A stretch of 64,000 nucleotides of DNA from Filimonas sp. GTDB taxonomy: Bacteria > Bacteroidota > Bacteroidia > Chitinophagales > Chitinophagaceae. The notes under the pieces are model-generated. The model saw nothing but the letters and a program-made list of their open reading frames with translations. It was not told the DNA's origin and ran no database searches. Location: contig JAFKHH010000015.1 in assembly GCA_017306865.1 (NCBI GenBank), positions 62,001 to 126,000 of the forward strand. Direction: 5' to 3'. The position numbers were made by a program, and so were the translations under genes. Every line of letters starts with the position of its first letter. The first letter of the stretch is position 1. Shown piece by piece: positions 8,617 through 17,603 of the stretch.

Positions 8617-11600
8617 TTAAAAGACTGCTTTTACTCCAAAAGAAAACACGCGGTTTTGCGGATGCGTTACATAACGTGTATTGGTTGCTACGCGCTCCGG
8701 ATCAAGTCCCGGAAATTTGCTGAATGTAAGCAGGTTGTCTCCCGCAAAATATACACGCAGGTTGCTCATTGCTATGTGCTTTATAATGCGCGCCGGTACA
8801 TTGTAGCCGAGTTGCAGGTTCTTTAAACGTAAAAACGAAGCGTCTCTCAGGTAATAGGTGGAAACGGTGCTGAGGTTGCTGCTTACATTGCCCGTACCTG
8901 TTATATAGATCAGTGGCATGGTAGTGCTGTGGTTTTGCGGCGTCCATGCATTGAACCAGTCAGTAGTTGGTACAGAGCCCTGGTTGAATGGTTGCATACC
9001 CCAACCGTTTACATATTGTTTTTGTCCTTGAGAGCCATAAAAGAATAGCGTCAAGTCGAAGTCTTTATAAGACGCGCTTGCATTGAAAGAGTAATCGAAC
9101 TTAGGGAAAATGCCAGGCACGATCACGCGGTCATTCGCATCTATCGTCTTACTGTTGTCCTGGTCTTTAAAACGGAATGTACCGGGCACAGGTGAAAATG
9201 GTTGTGTAGGTGATGCGGCAATCTCATCTGTACTTTGAAAAATGCCGGCATACTCATACAGGAAGAAACTGCCGTATGGTTGTCCTTCTTTAATGATGGT
9301 AGTAGAGCCGATAGATGTAGCGCCATAGCGTACCAGCCTGTTTTTATTGGCCTGTATATTGCCGCCTACAGAGTAGTTTACTTTGCCTATGTGATCAGTG
9401 TACTGTGCAGAAAATTCTATACCTGTATTGCGCATTTGCCCGTTGTTTACAATAGGTGCAGACAGGCCAATGTACGATGGCAATACCTGGCCGGAAAGAA
9501 TATCGTACGTAAACTTGTTATACCAGTCAAAGGTCAGGTTCAACCTGTTGTTCAGTAAACTTATATCTGTGCCGAAATCCAATACACGTGTTGTTTCCCA
9601 TTTGATGTTCGCATCTACCAATGCTGTTTGTATAACACCCGGCGTTAATGAAGCGTCTGTGAACGGATAAGAAGAGCCGGTATTATATACGCTCTGATAA
9701 GGGTAGTTGCCTATGTTCTGGTTGCCCAGTGTACCGAGCGAGCCGCGTAGTTTCAGGTTAGAGATCCACGACAGCTTTTGCATAAAATGTTCTTTTGAAA
9801 CAATCCAGCCCAGGGATACGGAAGGGAACAAGCCCCATCTGTTATTAGGCGGAAAGCGGGACGATGCATCGTAACGTGCATTTGCTTCCAGCAGGTATTT
9901 GCCGTCATAATCATAGTTCAGCCTGCCGTAAAAAGATAGCAGCGACCACTCAGATGCTGTGCCACTGTTTGACTGTGACCCTGCACCACCTGCATTGATC
10001 TCTTGTACTGAATTATTAGGGTAGGTGAGGCGTGATGCACCGAGCGATTGCGCTTTGTTATACTCAGCCTGTGAACCACCCAGTATTTTAAAATGATGTT
10101 TGTCTATGTTTTTGCTCCATGTCAATTGCGAATACACGATCGGGTACACATAGTTGTTGTCTGTTACAGTAAGCCCTTGCCCGCCTACATCCAAAGTTCT
10201 CGCCGGCGCATCAGTCGGGCCTGCAGACCAGTAATAGAGATTCACCACCGGTTTGTAATCGTAGATCTTCTGGAAATCAAAATTCAAACCGGCACTTGTT
10301 TTCCATTCAAGGTCCTTTAGCAGTTTTACGCTTAAGTACACATTGCCCTGCATGTAAAAATCGTTGTTGGACGCAAGTGCATTTTGTGCAATGGCTACCG
10401 GGTTTTTATTAGGCGTCTGAAATGGGAATGCTGCAAATGTATATCGTCCGCTGCCATCGGGTAAAGTAGGGCCGTAGAGTGGCGATTGGGAAAGTGTAGA
10501 CAGGAACTGGTCCTGGCTTCCCTGGCGGGGATACACACGCTTGCTATAGTTGAAAGTAAGGCTGGTGCCAAATGTGACATTGTCATTTACTTTCGACGTA
10601 AGGTTAAACTGCATGTTGTATTTCTTAAAGGAGAAACCCAGCATAATGTCCGGTTGGTCTACATAGCCTAACCCTACATTGTAAGTAGTGCCATTGCGGC
10701 CGCCTGTCATACCCAGGTGATGATTTTGTACATACGCTGTGCCCATTACAAGATCAAGCCAGTTTACATCAGGGTACAATCGCTTATCTGTTGCGTTGGC
10801 ATACGCATCTATTTGTGCCTGCGTAAAACGTAGCGATGCCGGTACGCCGGAGTTAGTAGCTGCCTGGTTGTATAGTTGCATGTACTGTACAGAATTGTAC
10901 ACAAGGTCTGGCAGTGCTGTTGGTTTTGTAATACCAATGTTATAATCGTAGGATAACTGGAATTTGCCGTTAGCACCCTGCTTGGTTGTAACAAGTATAA
11001 CACCGTTTGCAGCACGCGTACCATAAATAGAGGCGGATGCAGCATCTTTCAATAATGTTACGGATGCAATGTTTTGCGGGTCCAAAGCTGTAAGGCTACC
11101 GGGAATACCGTCTATGATCACTAGCGGTGAGCTGCCTGCACTACTATACGTGCCAAGTCCTCTTACACGTAATACGCTGCCTTCATTACCCGCTTCGCCG
11201 GATGCTTGCGTAAGTGACAAGCCTGGCAATTTACCTTGCAATAGTTGTGTAGGGTCAGTTGCCACACGCTTATTCAGATCAGCACCACTTACGGTTGCAA
11301 TTGCGCCCGTAAGGTCTGTTTTCTTTTGCGTGCCATAACCCACCACCACCACTTCATTCAGGTCGGTTGCTTTTTCTGTTAATACGATTTCAATTTGTTT
11401 TCTGCCTGCAAGATTCTCTTCCTGCGTGGAGAATGAGATGTGTGTGAAAACCAGGGTTGCCTGCAAGCTGGCAACCTTAATGGTAAACTTGCCCTCTGCA
11501 TCGGTTGTACTATTGACAGAAGTGCCTTTTACATTCACGCTTACGCCTTGCTGCGGGCTGCCTTTCGAATCTCTCACAATACCACCTACGGTGGATGATT

Positions 11601-11703
11601 GGGCGTATAACAGGGATGAAAAAAGAAGTTGGAATAATACAATGGCTGTGAAGACCCAACGCCGGAGCCATCCGGACGCCAGGAAATGACCTGGTTTCTT
11701 CAT
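8617..11703 (-). CDS. SusC/RagA family TonB-linked outer membrane protein
   Basis: 1028 residues. A signal peptide covers about 1-35, a carboxypeptidase-regulatory-like domain about 38-112, then the SusC signature NEVVVVGYGTQKK (116-127 region). The plug domain (RVRGLGTYSSAGSSPLVIIDG) and a 22-strand barrel follow, ending in a C-terminal Phe (VKAVF). It imports the ligand captured by the SusD partner, powered by TonB. It is first in the operon and divergent from the SRPBCC-marR pair. No sigma/anti-sigma pair or hybrid sensor lies next to it, so its regulation is not visible here. Confidence 0.96.
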   Translation of the reverse strand: MKKPGHFLASGWLRRWVFTAIVLFQLLFSSLLYAQSSTVGGIVRDSKGSPQQGVSVNVKGTSVNSTTDAEGKFTIKVASLQATLVFTHISFSTQEENLAGRKQIEIVLTEKATDLNEVVVVGYGTQKKTDLTGAIATVSGADLNKRVATDPTQLLQGKLPGLSLTQASGEAGNEGSVLRVRGLGTYSSAGSSPLVIIDGIPGSLTALDPQNIASVTLLKDAASASIYGTRAANGVILVTTKQGANGKFQLSYDYNIGITKPTALPDLVYNSVQYMQLYNQAATNSGVPASLRFTQAQIDAYANATDKRLYPDVNWLDLVMGTAYVQNHHLGMTGGRNGTTYNVGLGYVDQPDIMLGFSFKKYNMQFNLTSKVNDNVTFGTSLTFNYSKRVYPRQGSQDQFLSTLSQSPLYGPTLPDGSGRYTFAAFPFQTPNKNPVAIAQNALASNNDFYMQGNVYLSVKLLKDLEWKTSAGLNFDFQKIYDYKPVVNLYYWSAGPTDAPARTLDVGGQGLTVTDNNYVYPIVYSQLTWSKNIDKHHFKILGGSQAEYNKAQSLGASRLTYPNNSVQEINAGGAGSQSNSGTASEWSLLSFYGRLNYDYDGKYLLEANARYDASSRFPPNNRWGLFPSVSLGWIVSKEHFMQKLSWISNLKLRGSLGTLGNQNIGNYPYQSVYNTGSSYPFTDASLTPGVIQTALVDANIKWETTRVLDFGTDISLLNNRLNLTFDWYNKFTYDILSGQVLPSYIGLSAPIVNNGQMRNTGIEFSAQYTDHIGKVNYSVGGNIQANKNRLVRYGATSIGSTTIIKEGQPYGSFFLYEYAGIFQSTDEIAASPTQPFSPVPGTFRFKDQDNSKTIDANDRVIVPGIFPKFDYSFNASASYKDFDLTLFFYGSQGQKQYVNGWGMQPFNQGSVPTTDWFNAWTPQNHSTTMPLIYITGTGNVSSNLSTVSTYYLRDASFLRLKNLQLGYNVPARIIKHIAMSNLRVYFAGDNLLTFSKFPGLDPERVATNTRYVTHPQNRVFSFGVKAVF

Positions 11704-11873
11704 AAAGTTTTTGGTTTAATAATGAAAATTGAAATTAGAGATAGTTGTTGCCAGTTATTTACACCCGATTATCCATTTACTCAGGTCTTTTAGCAAAGAC
11801 GCAGTTGTATGATTTTGAGTTAATTAGGGTTTGTGTAGTGGCTAATTGGGAAAAGGGGAATAATTTATTTAAA

Positions 11874-11907
11874 ATAATAAGTACACTTATTATATTTGCA
11901 CTTATTA
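11874..11907 (+). promoter_or_regulatory. Promoter with MarR-type palindrome operator
   Basis: A perfect palindrome with 9-bp arms, ATAATAAGT-AC-ACTTATTAT, spans 11874-11893. It overlaps the -7 box TATATTTG (11891-11898), and a further half-site ACTTATTA follows at 11900-11907. The first ATG is 11 bp on, at 11919. Position and symmetry fit an operator for the MarR protein encoded second in this operon, giving negative autoregulation. Its binding is inferred. Confidence 0.65.
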
Positions 11908-11918
11908 AAATTAATATT

Positions 11919-12338
11919 ATGTGGACAAGATCTTATTCAATTGTTGCTAAGGATGTAACCGGAGAACAGATGTGGCGACTGTTTGCTGACGTAAATAACT
12001 GGCATACCTGGGATGATGGAATTGAATCTACATGTATGAACGGTGCATTTGAAAAAGGGAATCACTTTATATTGAAGCCAAAGGGTGGTCCCAAAGTGAA
12101 AGTGGATCTGCTGGAAACTACTGAGAACAAAAGTTTTCTTGATGTTACCAGGTTTCCGCTGGCAAAAATGTATGACAACCATACTTTTGAAGAAACGCCG
12201 GAAGGGTTGAAGATCACTAATACCATTTCGGTAACGGGTATCTTATCTTTTCTTTGGATTAAATTGGTTGCGCAAAACATTGTGAATGCTTTACCTGCTG
12301 ATATTCCTAAACAGGTAGCAGCAGCAAAAAAATATTAA
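11919..12338 (+). CDS. SRPBCC (START-like) family protein
   Basis: 139 residues starting at the ATG at 11919; the longer open frame upstream crosses the promoter and is not coding. Start (MWTRSYSIVAKDVTGEQMWRL) and the block NNWHTWDDGIE are typical of polyketide-cyclase/dehydrase-like START domains that bind hydrophobic ligands in a helix-grip cavity. The gene is 3 bp upstream of marR, so they form one operon. A role in handling the effector of the MarR protein, for example a hydrophobic or toxic compound, is an inference. Confidence 0.82.
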   Translation: MWTRSYSIVAKDVTGEQMWRLFADVNNWHTWDDGIESTCMNGAFEKGNHFILKPKGGPKVKVDLLETTENKSFLDVTRFPLAKMYDNHTFEETPEGLKITNTISVTGILSFLWIKLVAQNIVNALPADIPKQVAAAKKY

Positions 12339-12341
12339 AAC

Positions 12342-12797
12342 ATGGCTAAATCAGATAAAGTATTTTCTGTTAATAAGGCTGAAGATAGTGTGGGCTTTTT
12401 GTTATGGCAGGCAACAACTGTATGGGAAAGAGGGGTCAAAAAAACATTAGAACCGTTTGATCTGACACACTCACAGTTTGTCTTGCTAGCAAGCCTGCTT
12501 TGGCTTTCCAGTCAACAAGAAAATGTAACGCAAATAGATTTGTCCGTACATAGTAAAATAGATCCGATGACAACCTCGAGTGTGGTACGGACGCTTGAGA
12601 AAAAGAAATTTGTACAACGGAAAGAACATAGTAGCGATACGCGCGCAAAAGCAATTACGCTGACCAGCAATGGGCTTGCACTTGCAAGGCGTGCTATAAA
12701 AGTGATAGAAAAATTTGACAAAGAATTTTTCGGGGCATTAAATCTAAAGCTGAATGATTTTAAAAATGCCTTGCAAACTTTGATAAAAGAAGCGTAG
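12342..12797 (+). CDS. MarR family transcriptional regulator
   Basis: 151 residues with a winged helix-turn-helix at about 45-115 (LTHSQFVLLASL, then DPMTTSSVVRTLEKKKFVQR and the wing HSSDTRAKAITLT). MarR dimers bind palindromes of about 20 bp and release on phenolic or oxidising ligands. It follows the SRPBCC gene with a 3-bp gap and is followed by a strong terminator. The 20-bp palindrome on the operon promoter is the likely binding site. Confidence 0.92.
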   Translation: MAKSDKVFSVNKAEDSVGFLLWQATTVWERGVKKTLEPFDLTHSQFVLLASLLWLSSQQENVTQIDLSVHSKIDPMTTSSVVRTLEKKKFVQRKEHSSDTRAKAITLTSNGLALARRAIKVIEKFDKEFFGALNLKLNDFKNALQTLIKEA

Positions 12798-12811
12798 CGA
12801 ATGGAGCGTAT

Positions 12812-12842
12812 AAAAAAGCCGTGGCATACCACGGCTTTTTTA
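12812..12842. terminator. Terminator after marR
   Basis: Stem AAAGCCGTGG / CCACGGCTTT around loop CATA with A-tract and T-tract on the two sides. It serves marR on the plus strand and the VOC gene that ends at 12860 on the minus strand. Confidence 0.9.
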
Positions 12843-12859
12843 TACGGGATTATATGTGT

Positions 12860-13222
12860 TTATAAGTCTTGTTGTATGATCACACATACATCTGATGCAT
12901 CTCTTAGTGCAAACTCTTTTAGTCCCCACGGTTGTGTTTTAATATGCGTAAGATTTGGGTGCAATATGCTTTTGTCTTTTTGTGCAACTTCTTTATACAA
13001 TGCTTCTATATCATCTGTTATCAGGCGGATCTCCGGCCGGTCTTTCCTGGCAAATTCTGCATCTTCCACCAGTATGATGCGTGTAGCGTCCCGCCTGATC
13101 ACATAAAACTTGCCACCCGGTTCCTCGTATCCAATGCTGAAACCAAGGCAATCTATAAAAAGGTGGAGCCCTTGCTGAATATCTTCATAAAAGATCTTAG
13201 GTATGACGCCAAGCACTGACAT
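12860..13222 (-). CDS. VOC superfamily (glyoxalase/bleomycin resistance-like) protein
   Basis: 120 residues forming one vicinal-oxygen-chelate unit of paired beta-alpha-beta-beta-beta modules (VIPKIFYEDIQQGLHLFIDCLGFSIGYEE ... WGLKEFALRDASDVCVII; both blocks cut short here). Such proteins bind a metal or a drug at the dimer cleft. The usual metal ligands are hard to place, so enzyme activity is uncertain and a binding role is possible. Single gene, convergent with marR. Confidence 0.8.
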   Translation of the reverse strand: MSVLGVIPKIFYEDIQQGLHLFIDCLGFSIGYEEPGGKFYVIRRDATRIILVEDAEFARKDRPEIRLITDDIEALYKEVAQKDKSILHPNLTHIKTQPWGLKEFALRDASDVCVIIQQDL

Positions 13223-13349
13223 AATATTTTTATTTAGTTGACATAAATAAAGAACAAATCATATCGCAAAATAAAACTCTTTTGATATGATCTGTATGAA
13301 GCTGGGCGTCTTTACAACAAATTAATACGAGTAGCTATATACAGGCTAA

Positions 13350-13640
13350 CATTACTGTCTCATTGAGTGCAACGTTTTCAATATAAACGTGCGGCCTCAG
13401 AAAAGCTGCGTTAAGAAAATTGGGATGAACGCCGGAAAAATCCATTGCTGTTTGAGCCAGGCGTAATTTACTTACTCACGCTGTAAGCGGCGAGTTCAAT
13501 GGATTTCGGCGGTCGGGACAATTTTTAGCCTGCTTTTCTGCAGCCTTGATCTTTTTGGTTACTTTTTGTATCAAGACAAAAAGTAACACCGTCGGTAGAC
13601 AAACGAAAGATCACAATCGGATGAGTTACCAGACTTAATG
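13350..13640 (-). mobile_element. MITE-like element, copy 2
   Basis: The core runs from 13387 to 13601 in reverse orientation and carries both hairpins intact. A left terminus CATTACTGTCT at 13350 matches the family end in 10 of 11 bases. The right terminus near 13624-13640 (TTACCAGACTTAATG) is degraded, and no flanking duplication is clear, so outer limits are tentative. It lies between the VOC gene and a small hypothetical gene. Confidence 0.7.
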
Positions 13641-13657
13641 CGATGCTGGGCTAATGA

Positions 13658-13924
13658 TTAATTCTGCACAGGCTTTTGCATAGACCATAAAGTACTTTCA
13701 TACTTCTGTATAGACTGTATAATGCTATCGATAAGACCGTCAGTTTCAGCGTTGATAGACTCGCGAAACCATCTGCCCTGGTAACGGGAGAATACGTTAT
13801 GCCCTTCTATACAATCATTCAAATGTTCATTAAGGATTTTTGCTGCAAACCAGTCGCCTGCATACGTAAGTATGGCAGAATACATGCGCCCCTGGAAGTG
13901 AAAAGGTAGTACCATCGTTTGCAT
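13658..13924 (-). CDS. Conserved-looking small hypothetical protein
   Basis: 88 residues from the ATG at 13924; an upstream ATG at 13984 would add 20 residues rich in Trp, Phe and Cys that look non-coding. The sequence (LPFHFQGRMYSAILTYAGDW then NEHLNDCIEGHNVFSRYQGRWF) suggests a small mixed beta/alpha cytosolic domain. No signal peptide or known motif. It lies 17 bp from the end of MITE copy 2. I do not recognise a family, and no function is proposed. Confidence 0.5.
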   Translation of the reverse strand: MQTMVLPFHFQGRMYSAILTYAGDWFAAKILNEHLNDCIEGHNVFSRYQGRWFRESINAETDGLIDSIIQSIQKYESTLWSMQKPVQN

Positions 13925-14185
13925 AAAAAGTGGATTTAGTGGGTAGAACAAAGCTACAAACCACCAGGGCCTTCTGCAAGGCATTAAGTATTTCTTGTAT
14001 ATAATTTAAGCCCCGGAGTGTTTGTTCAGGCCGTTTTAAGGATAATACATGCCTGTAGTAAATGCCCTTCGGGAAAATAATTTGATAGTCTCTTTATCCG
14101 GCGGTAAATTACTACAGGAGAGGCTGGTATGGGCTTATATAAACAGTCTCGTATTAACCAATGTATTACATCAGGAGAAGCTTGT

Positions 14186-14779
14186 ATGAAATTGATTTTG
14201 AAACGCTATTTTGTCTTTTTAATACTCTTGGGCTGCAGTAAAAGTATGCTGGCGCAGTCCCGCATACAACAATGGGATGATGCAACACTTGAGTACCTGG
14301 CTGCTCACAGAACACCGGCGCAGACAAAGGGCTGGCTATTCATGTCCAAAACAAATACGTATATAAATGTTGCCGTTCCTGTAGGACTTTTTACGGCAGG
14401 TGTTATTAAAAGTGATCCTGATATGCGGCAAAATGCCTTGTACATAGCTACCAGCACTGCAAGCACAGTGATTGCGAATGCACTCATTAAAAAACTGGTA
14501 AAGCGCCGTCGTCCGTTTGTGCAGAATGTGCATATTTCCGCAGTATATCAACCTTCTACTTACTCATTTCCTTCCGGGCATAGTTCATCCGCATTCAGTA
14601 CCGCCGTCAGTCTCTCGCGTGCTTATCCTAAATGGTATGTGATCGCCCCTTCGCTTTTGTGGGCTGGTACAGTCAGTTACTCCCGCATGTATCTTGGCGT
14701 GCATTATCCGTCAGACGTAGCTACAGGCGCACTATTGGGTACAGGTGCTGCATTCGCGCTCGGCTTTATGCGTCCATGA
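14186..14779 (+). CDS. PAP2 family phosphatase
   Basis: 197 residues; the ATG at 14186 follows a clear AGGAGAAG ribosome-binding site, rare in this window. After a signal peptide (to about residue 24) come the three phosphatase motifs: KLVKRRRP (103-110), PSGH (129-132) and SRMYLGVHYPSD (S166, R167, H173, D177). All catalytic residues are present. PAP2 enzymes dephosphorylate phosphatidate, undecaprenyl pyrophosphate or similar lipids on the periplasmic side. Substrate not decidable. It is followed by a small lipoprotein gene 68 bp on. Confidence 0.93.
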   Translation: MKLILKRYFVFLILLGCSKSMLAQSRIQQWDDATLEYLAAHRTPAQTKGWLFMSKTNTYINVAVPVGLFTAGVIKSDPDMRQNALYIATSTASTVIANALIKKLVKRRRPFVQNVHISAVYQPSTYSFPSGHSSSAFSTAVSLSRAYPKWYVIAPSLLWAGTVSYSRMYLGVHYPSDVATGALLGTGAAFALGFMRP

Positions 14780-14847
14780 CAGAAGGGTAAACATTCTTTT
14801 CTATTATTTGTTGAATGATTTATATAGTACGTAATAAATGAGCTGAT

Positions 14848-15267
14848 ATGCAGAAATATTTCCTGTTTTTTGTTTTATCCGGGTGGATGTTTGCCTGTAC
14901 TGCGCAACAAAGTAGACTTGTTAAACAAAAAAAATGGATGATGTATCAAGAGGTAGTAAGGTCGCAGGATAAAAAAACGGATACTACGTATATAAAGACG
15001 AAAGATTTTAGTGTAATAGATCGCTTGTATTTTAATACTGCTGATAAGTTGGCGATTGTTAGCTATGGCGATTCCAGTTTGTATGATTACAAAATACAAG
15101 ACAGTGTTTTAAGTTTCTGGCCTTCCAATAATACAGGTAAGATACAGCAATACCTTATCTGCACCGCTACAAGCGACAGCCTGGTATTGAAACGGGTAGA
15201 AGTGTGGGGAGGCAATGTTGCGTTAAAACTTACGGGAATGTATCACCTGTCTGCAGTAAAAGAATAA
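14848..15267 (+). CDS. Small predicted lipoprotein of unknown function
   Basis: 139 residues with a signal peptide and a likely lipobox cysteine at C17 (WMFACTAQ). The mature part is rich in alternating polar and hydrophobic residues (DRLYFNTADKLAIVSYGDSSLYDYKI), which suggests a lipocalin-like beta barrel. I do not recognise a named family. It lies 68 bp downstream of the PAP2 gene on the same strand and may be co-transcribed. Confidence 0.7.
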   Translation: MQKYFLFFVLSGWMFACTAQQSRLVKQKKWMMYQEVVRSQDKKTDTTYIKTKDFSVIDRLYFNTADKLAIVSYGDSSLYDYKIQDSVLSFWPSNNTGKIQQYLICTATSDSLVLKRVEVWGGNVALKLTGMYHLSAVKE

Positions 15268-15471
15268 CTGCCAGGTTGGATGCAATGTATTCTAGCGTAT
15301 CGTTTAAGTGTTAGCCACAATGCCATTTCACAAGGATCATGAAGAGAAGTCCTTGTGTTAATCTAATAGCCTTGACTTATGGAATCTGCGTAAATCTGCG
15401 GCAATAATTCCCTGTCGCAAATGCCCTCTTTATTGTCGCAAATGCAACCTGAAGAATTTGTTTCCAGCGAA

Positions 15472-15479
15472 TATTTTTG
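15472..15479 (+). promoter_or_regulatory. -7 box before the SRPBCC-VOC operon
   Basis: TATTTTTG matches TAnnTTTG and lies 39 bp before the ATG at 15518. Upstream, the 12-mer TGTCGCAAATGC occurs twice (about 15410 and 15434), 24 bp apart, a possible activator or repressor site. The -33 element is not clear. Confidence 0.4.
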
Positions 15480-15517
15480 TGTAGTCAATCTTTCAGAACT
15501 ACTCAAAACAAAATAAT

Positions 15518-16051
15518 ATGAACACCCTTTTAATCATTCTTTCTGTTGTTGCTGCACTTGTTGTATTACTGCTTATTGCATCGTTGATCATAAAAAAAGA
15601 GTACGCGTTAGAGCGGACAATAGCGATCAGTAAACCCCGTCACGAGGTATTTGATTACCTGCGCTGGCTCCGTAACCATAAGAATTTTGTAAAATGGTCA
15701 AAGATGGACCCGGCTATGCGGCAAACATTTAACGGCAATGACGGTGCTGTCGGTTTTGTATCTGCCTGGGAAAGTGATAATAAAAATGTAGGAAAAGGAG
15801 AGCAGGAGATAAAGAAGATAGCAGAAGGCGAGCGTATAGATTATGAACTGCGTTTTGAAAAACCATTTAAAGGAACGGCATACGCTTATATTATTACAAC
15901 ACCAGTATCAACAGGTGAGACAAAGGTAAGCTGGGGCATGGAAGGCTCTTCACCACGCCCTATGAATGTAATGAGCGCTATGATCCGTAAGATGCTGGTG
16001 CGCGACCTTGATGTTAGCCTGAACGATCTTAAAAGTTTACTGGAAAAATAA
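15518..16051 (+). CDS. SRPBCC (START-like) membrane-anchored protein
   Basis: 177 residues. One N-terminal transmembrane helix (about 3-25, ILSVVAALVVLLLIASLI) is followed by a START-like domain (YALERTIAISKPRHEVFDYLRWLRNHKNFVKWSKMDP, shown in part as ISKPRHEVFDYLRWL). This form with a membrane anchor is common in Bacteroidota, often next to VOC or AHSA1 genes. Function unknown; ligand binding near the inner membrane is inferred. The next gene, a VOC protein, starts 32 bp downstream. Confidence 0.82.
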   Translation: MNTLLIILSVVAALVVLLLIASLIIKKEYALERTIAISKPRHEVFDYLRWLRNHKNFVKWSKMDPAMRQTFNGNDGAVGFVSAWESDNKNVGKGEQEIKKIAEGERIDYELRFEKPFKGTAYAYIITTPVSTGETKVSWGMEGSSPRPMNVMSAMIRKMLVRDLDVSLNDLKSLLEK

Positions 16052-16083
16052 CAAATATTCATAACAATAAAAATCAACCTGGT

Positions 16084-16509
16084 ATGTTAACCATTCATCC
16101 TTATTTGAATTTTTTAGGCAAGACAGAAGAAGCTTTTATTTTTTATAAGTCTGTATTTGGCGGAGAGTTCTCCATGCTGTCGCGCTTTTCTGATACACCT
16201 TTTTCTGACCAGGTGCCAGAGGCAGACCGCAATAAGATCATGCACATCGCTTTGCCTATTGGTAACGGTATTCACCTCATGGGTACTGACATAGTAGAGT
16301 CAATGGGTCAGACGATGACTGTTGGTTCCAATGTACACTTAACCATTATGACACATAGCGAAGATGAAGCTAAGAGGATCTTTGCTGCGTTTGCAGAAGA
16401 AGGTAAAGTAACCATGCCGTTGGAGAAAACCTATTGGGCGGAGGCATTTGGTATGGTCATCGATAAATTCGGTACATCGTGGATGGTGAATTATGATGTA
16501 GCGAAATAG
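16084..16509 (+). CDS. VOC family protein, PhnB-like
   Basis: 141 residues. The start MLTIHPYLNFLGKTEEAF, the YKSVFGGEF block and the end FGTSWMVNYDV are the marks of the PhnB/3-demethylubiquinone methyltransferase-like VOC group. The family name is historical, and most members have no proven activity. It probably shares an mRNA with the SRPBCC gene just upstream. Confidence 0.88.
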   Translation: MLTIHPYLNFLGKTEEAFIFYKSVFGGEFSMLSRFSDTPFSDQVPEADRNKIMHIALPIGNGIHLMGTDIVESMGQTMTVGSNVHLTIMTHSEDEAKRIFAAFAEEGKVTMPLEKTYWAEAFGMVIDKFGTSWMVNYDVAK

Positions 16510-16520
16510 TTTCAAAGTTT

Positions 16521-16605
16521 CAGGGTTTCAATGTTTCAGTTTATCCGCAGATATTCCATATCTAAGAGATATGGAATATCTATGTTCTGAAACATTGAAA
16601 CTCTG
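16521..16605. terminator. Long nested hairpin between convergent genes
   Basis: Outer arms of 19 bp (16521-16539 and 16587-16605, one mismatch) contain the word GTTTCAATGTTTCAG. Inner arms are a perfect 15-bp repeat, AGATATTCCATATCT and its complement, with a 3-base loop AAG (16549-16581). It lies between the VOC gene and the convergent TrmO-like gene and probably ends both transcripts. Confidence 0.7.
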
Positions 16606-16611
16606 AAGTAT

Positions 16612-17070
16612 CTACCAATAATGTTTTGTCAGATCATCAACCCATGCAGGTTGTTTTGTGTCGCTTTGCGGTTGAAATTGTTTAAAGACTGGCTTAATGT
16701 CCAGTATTGGCGTGCCGTCTATCGCATCCAGGTTTTTTACTATTAATGTCCGCCCGTCATGTGCAACCAATTCTACGGTACATAACCCTATATAATTAGG
16801 CCTGTCTTTATTACGTTGTGCCAGTATGCCCATTTCCGGGTAAGCGGTGTTACCGCGTGGGTGCCTGCTATATACAAAGTTCCCGTCGCCTACCAGGTGA
16901 AAGTGATAAATGATTTCCAGGTGAGAGAATAGTTCAATGTTTTCCAGCGCGATGGTTGGTATTTCATCCGCAAGTGTAATAGTAGATATAATTGCTCCCC
17001 AGTTATCGTCCGTAGGTTCCTTACGTGTATTGGTTACGTAAGCGATGGGTGAAAATTGAAAGTTAAGCAT
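16612..17070 (-). CDS. TrmO/UPF0066 (TsaA-like) tRNA methyltransferase-like protein
   Basis: 152 residues from the ATG at 17070. The start FSPIAYVTNTR, the central HPRG box (SRHPRGN), then RPNYIGLCTVEL and NLDAIDGTPILDIKPV, are the diagnostic blocks of the UPF0066/TrmO domain, which methylates t6A37 of tRNA with S-adenosylmethionine in E. coli. It is shorter than E. coli TrmO and lacks the C-terminal domain. The canonical stretch after the N-terminus is diverged (NWGAIISTITLADEIP), so its substrate may differ. Confidence 0.8.
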   Translation of the reverse strand: MLNFQFSPIAYVTNTRKEPTDDNWGAIISTITLADEIPTIALENIELFSHLEIIYHFHLVGDGNFVYSRHPRGNTAYPEMGILAQRNKDRPNYIGLCTVELVAHDGRTLIVKNLDAIDGTPILDIKPVFKQFQPQSDTKQPAWVDDLTKHYW

Positions 17071-17169
17071 AAGTGTAAGCCGGTCTGTTGTAGCGCTAAA
17101 GTACAACAATGCAAAATAGTAGCGTAAAGCAAAAGCCCCACTTGTATAAGGAGGCTTTTGTATTGCTGT

Positions 17170-17601
17170 TTATGCTTTTTCAAGATAGTTCGGAAGCGAA
17201 GTGCCAACTATATAAGTCCAGCCTTTCTCGAAGTTGGCCTTTGCAAAATGTTGCTGTGCCGTATCAGGAAATGTCTCTAATCCCTTGTGCGTAAGTACCA
17301 GGCGTGTTTTATTGCCTTCCGGGTACAGCTCCCATGTTACAAACGATTCACCTGAATAATCTTTATATGTCCAGCTATGCGTAAGTTTCCTGCCCGGTAT
17401 TACTTCGGTGATCTTACATAAGTGTACAAAGGTTTCACCTTCGTTTGTGCCGTTAAAGGTAAATTCAAACCCCATTTCTGGTTTAAAGTCTGCGATGTTA
17501 AAATACCATTCCTTCATTTGATCTTTATTAGTGATCGCGTCCCATACTTTGTTTGCAGGCGCATTGAATGTGCGCTCTATTACAAAAGGTTCATGTTGCA
17601 T
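17170..17601 (-). CDS. SRPBCC/AHSA1 domain protein
   Basis: 143 residues forming a complete activator-of-Hsp90-homologue-1-type START domain: FVIERTFNAPANKVWDAITN, then MKEWYF, TFNGTNEGETFVHLCKITEVIPGRKL (partly quoted as KITEVIPGRKL) and a C-terminal helix with KGWTYIVGTSLPNYLEK. It lies 2 bp downstream of an arsR-type gene, a pairing seen very often in bacteria, where the AHSA1 protein is controlled by the ArsR protein. Ligand unknown. Confidence 0.92.
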   Translation of the reverse strand: MQHEPFVIERTFNAPANKVWDAITNKDQMKEWYFNIADFKPEMGFEFTFNGTNEGETFVHLCKITEVIPGRKLTHSWTYKDYSGESFVTWELYPEGNKTRLVLTHKGLETFPDTAQQHFAKANFEKGWTYIVGTSLPNYLEKA

Positions 17602-17603
17602 AT

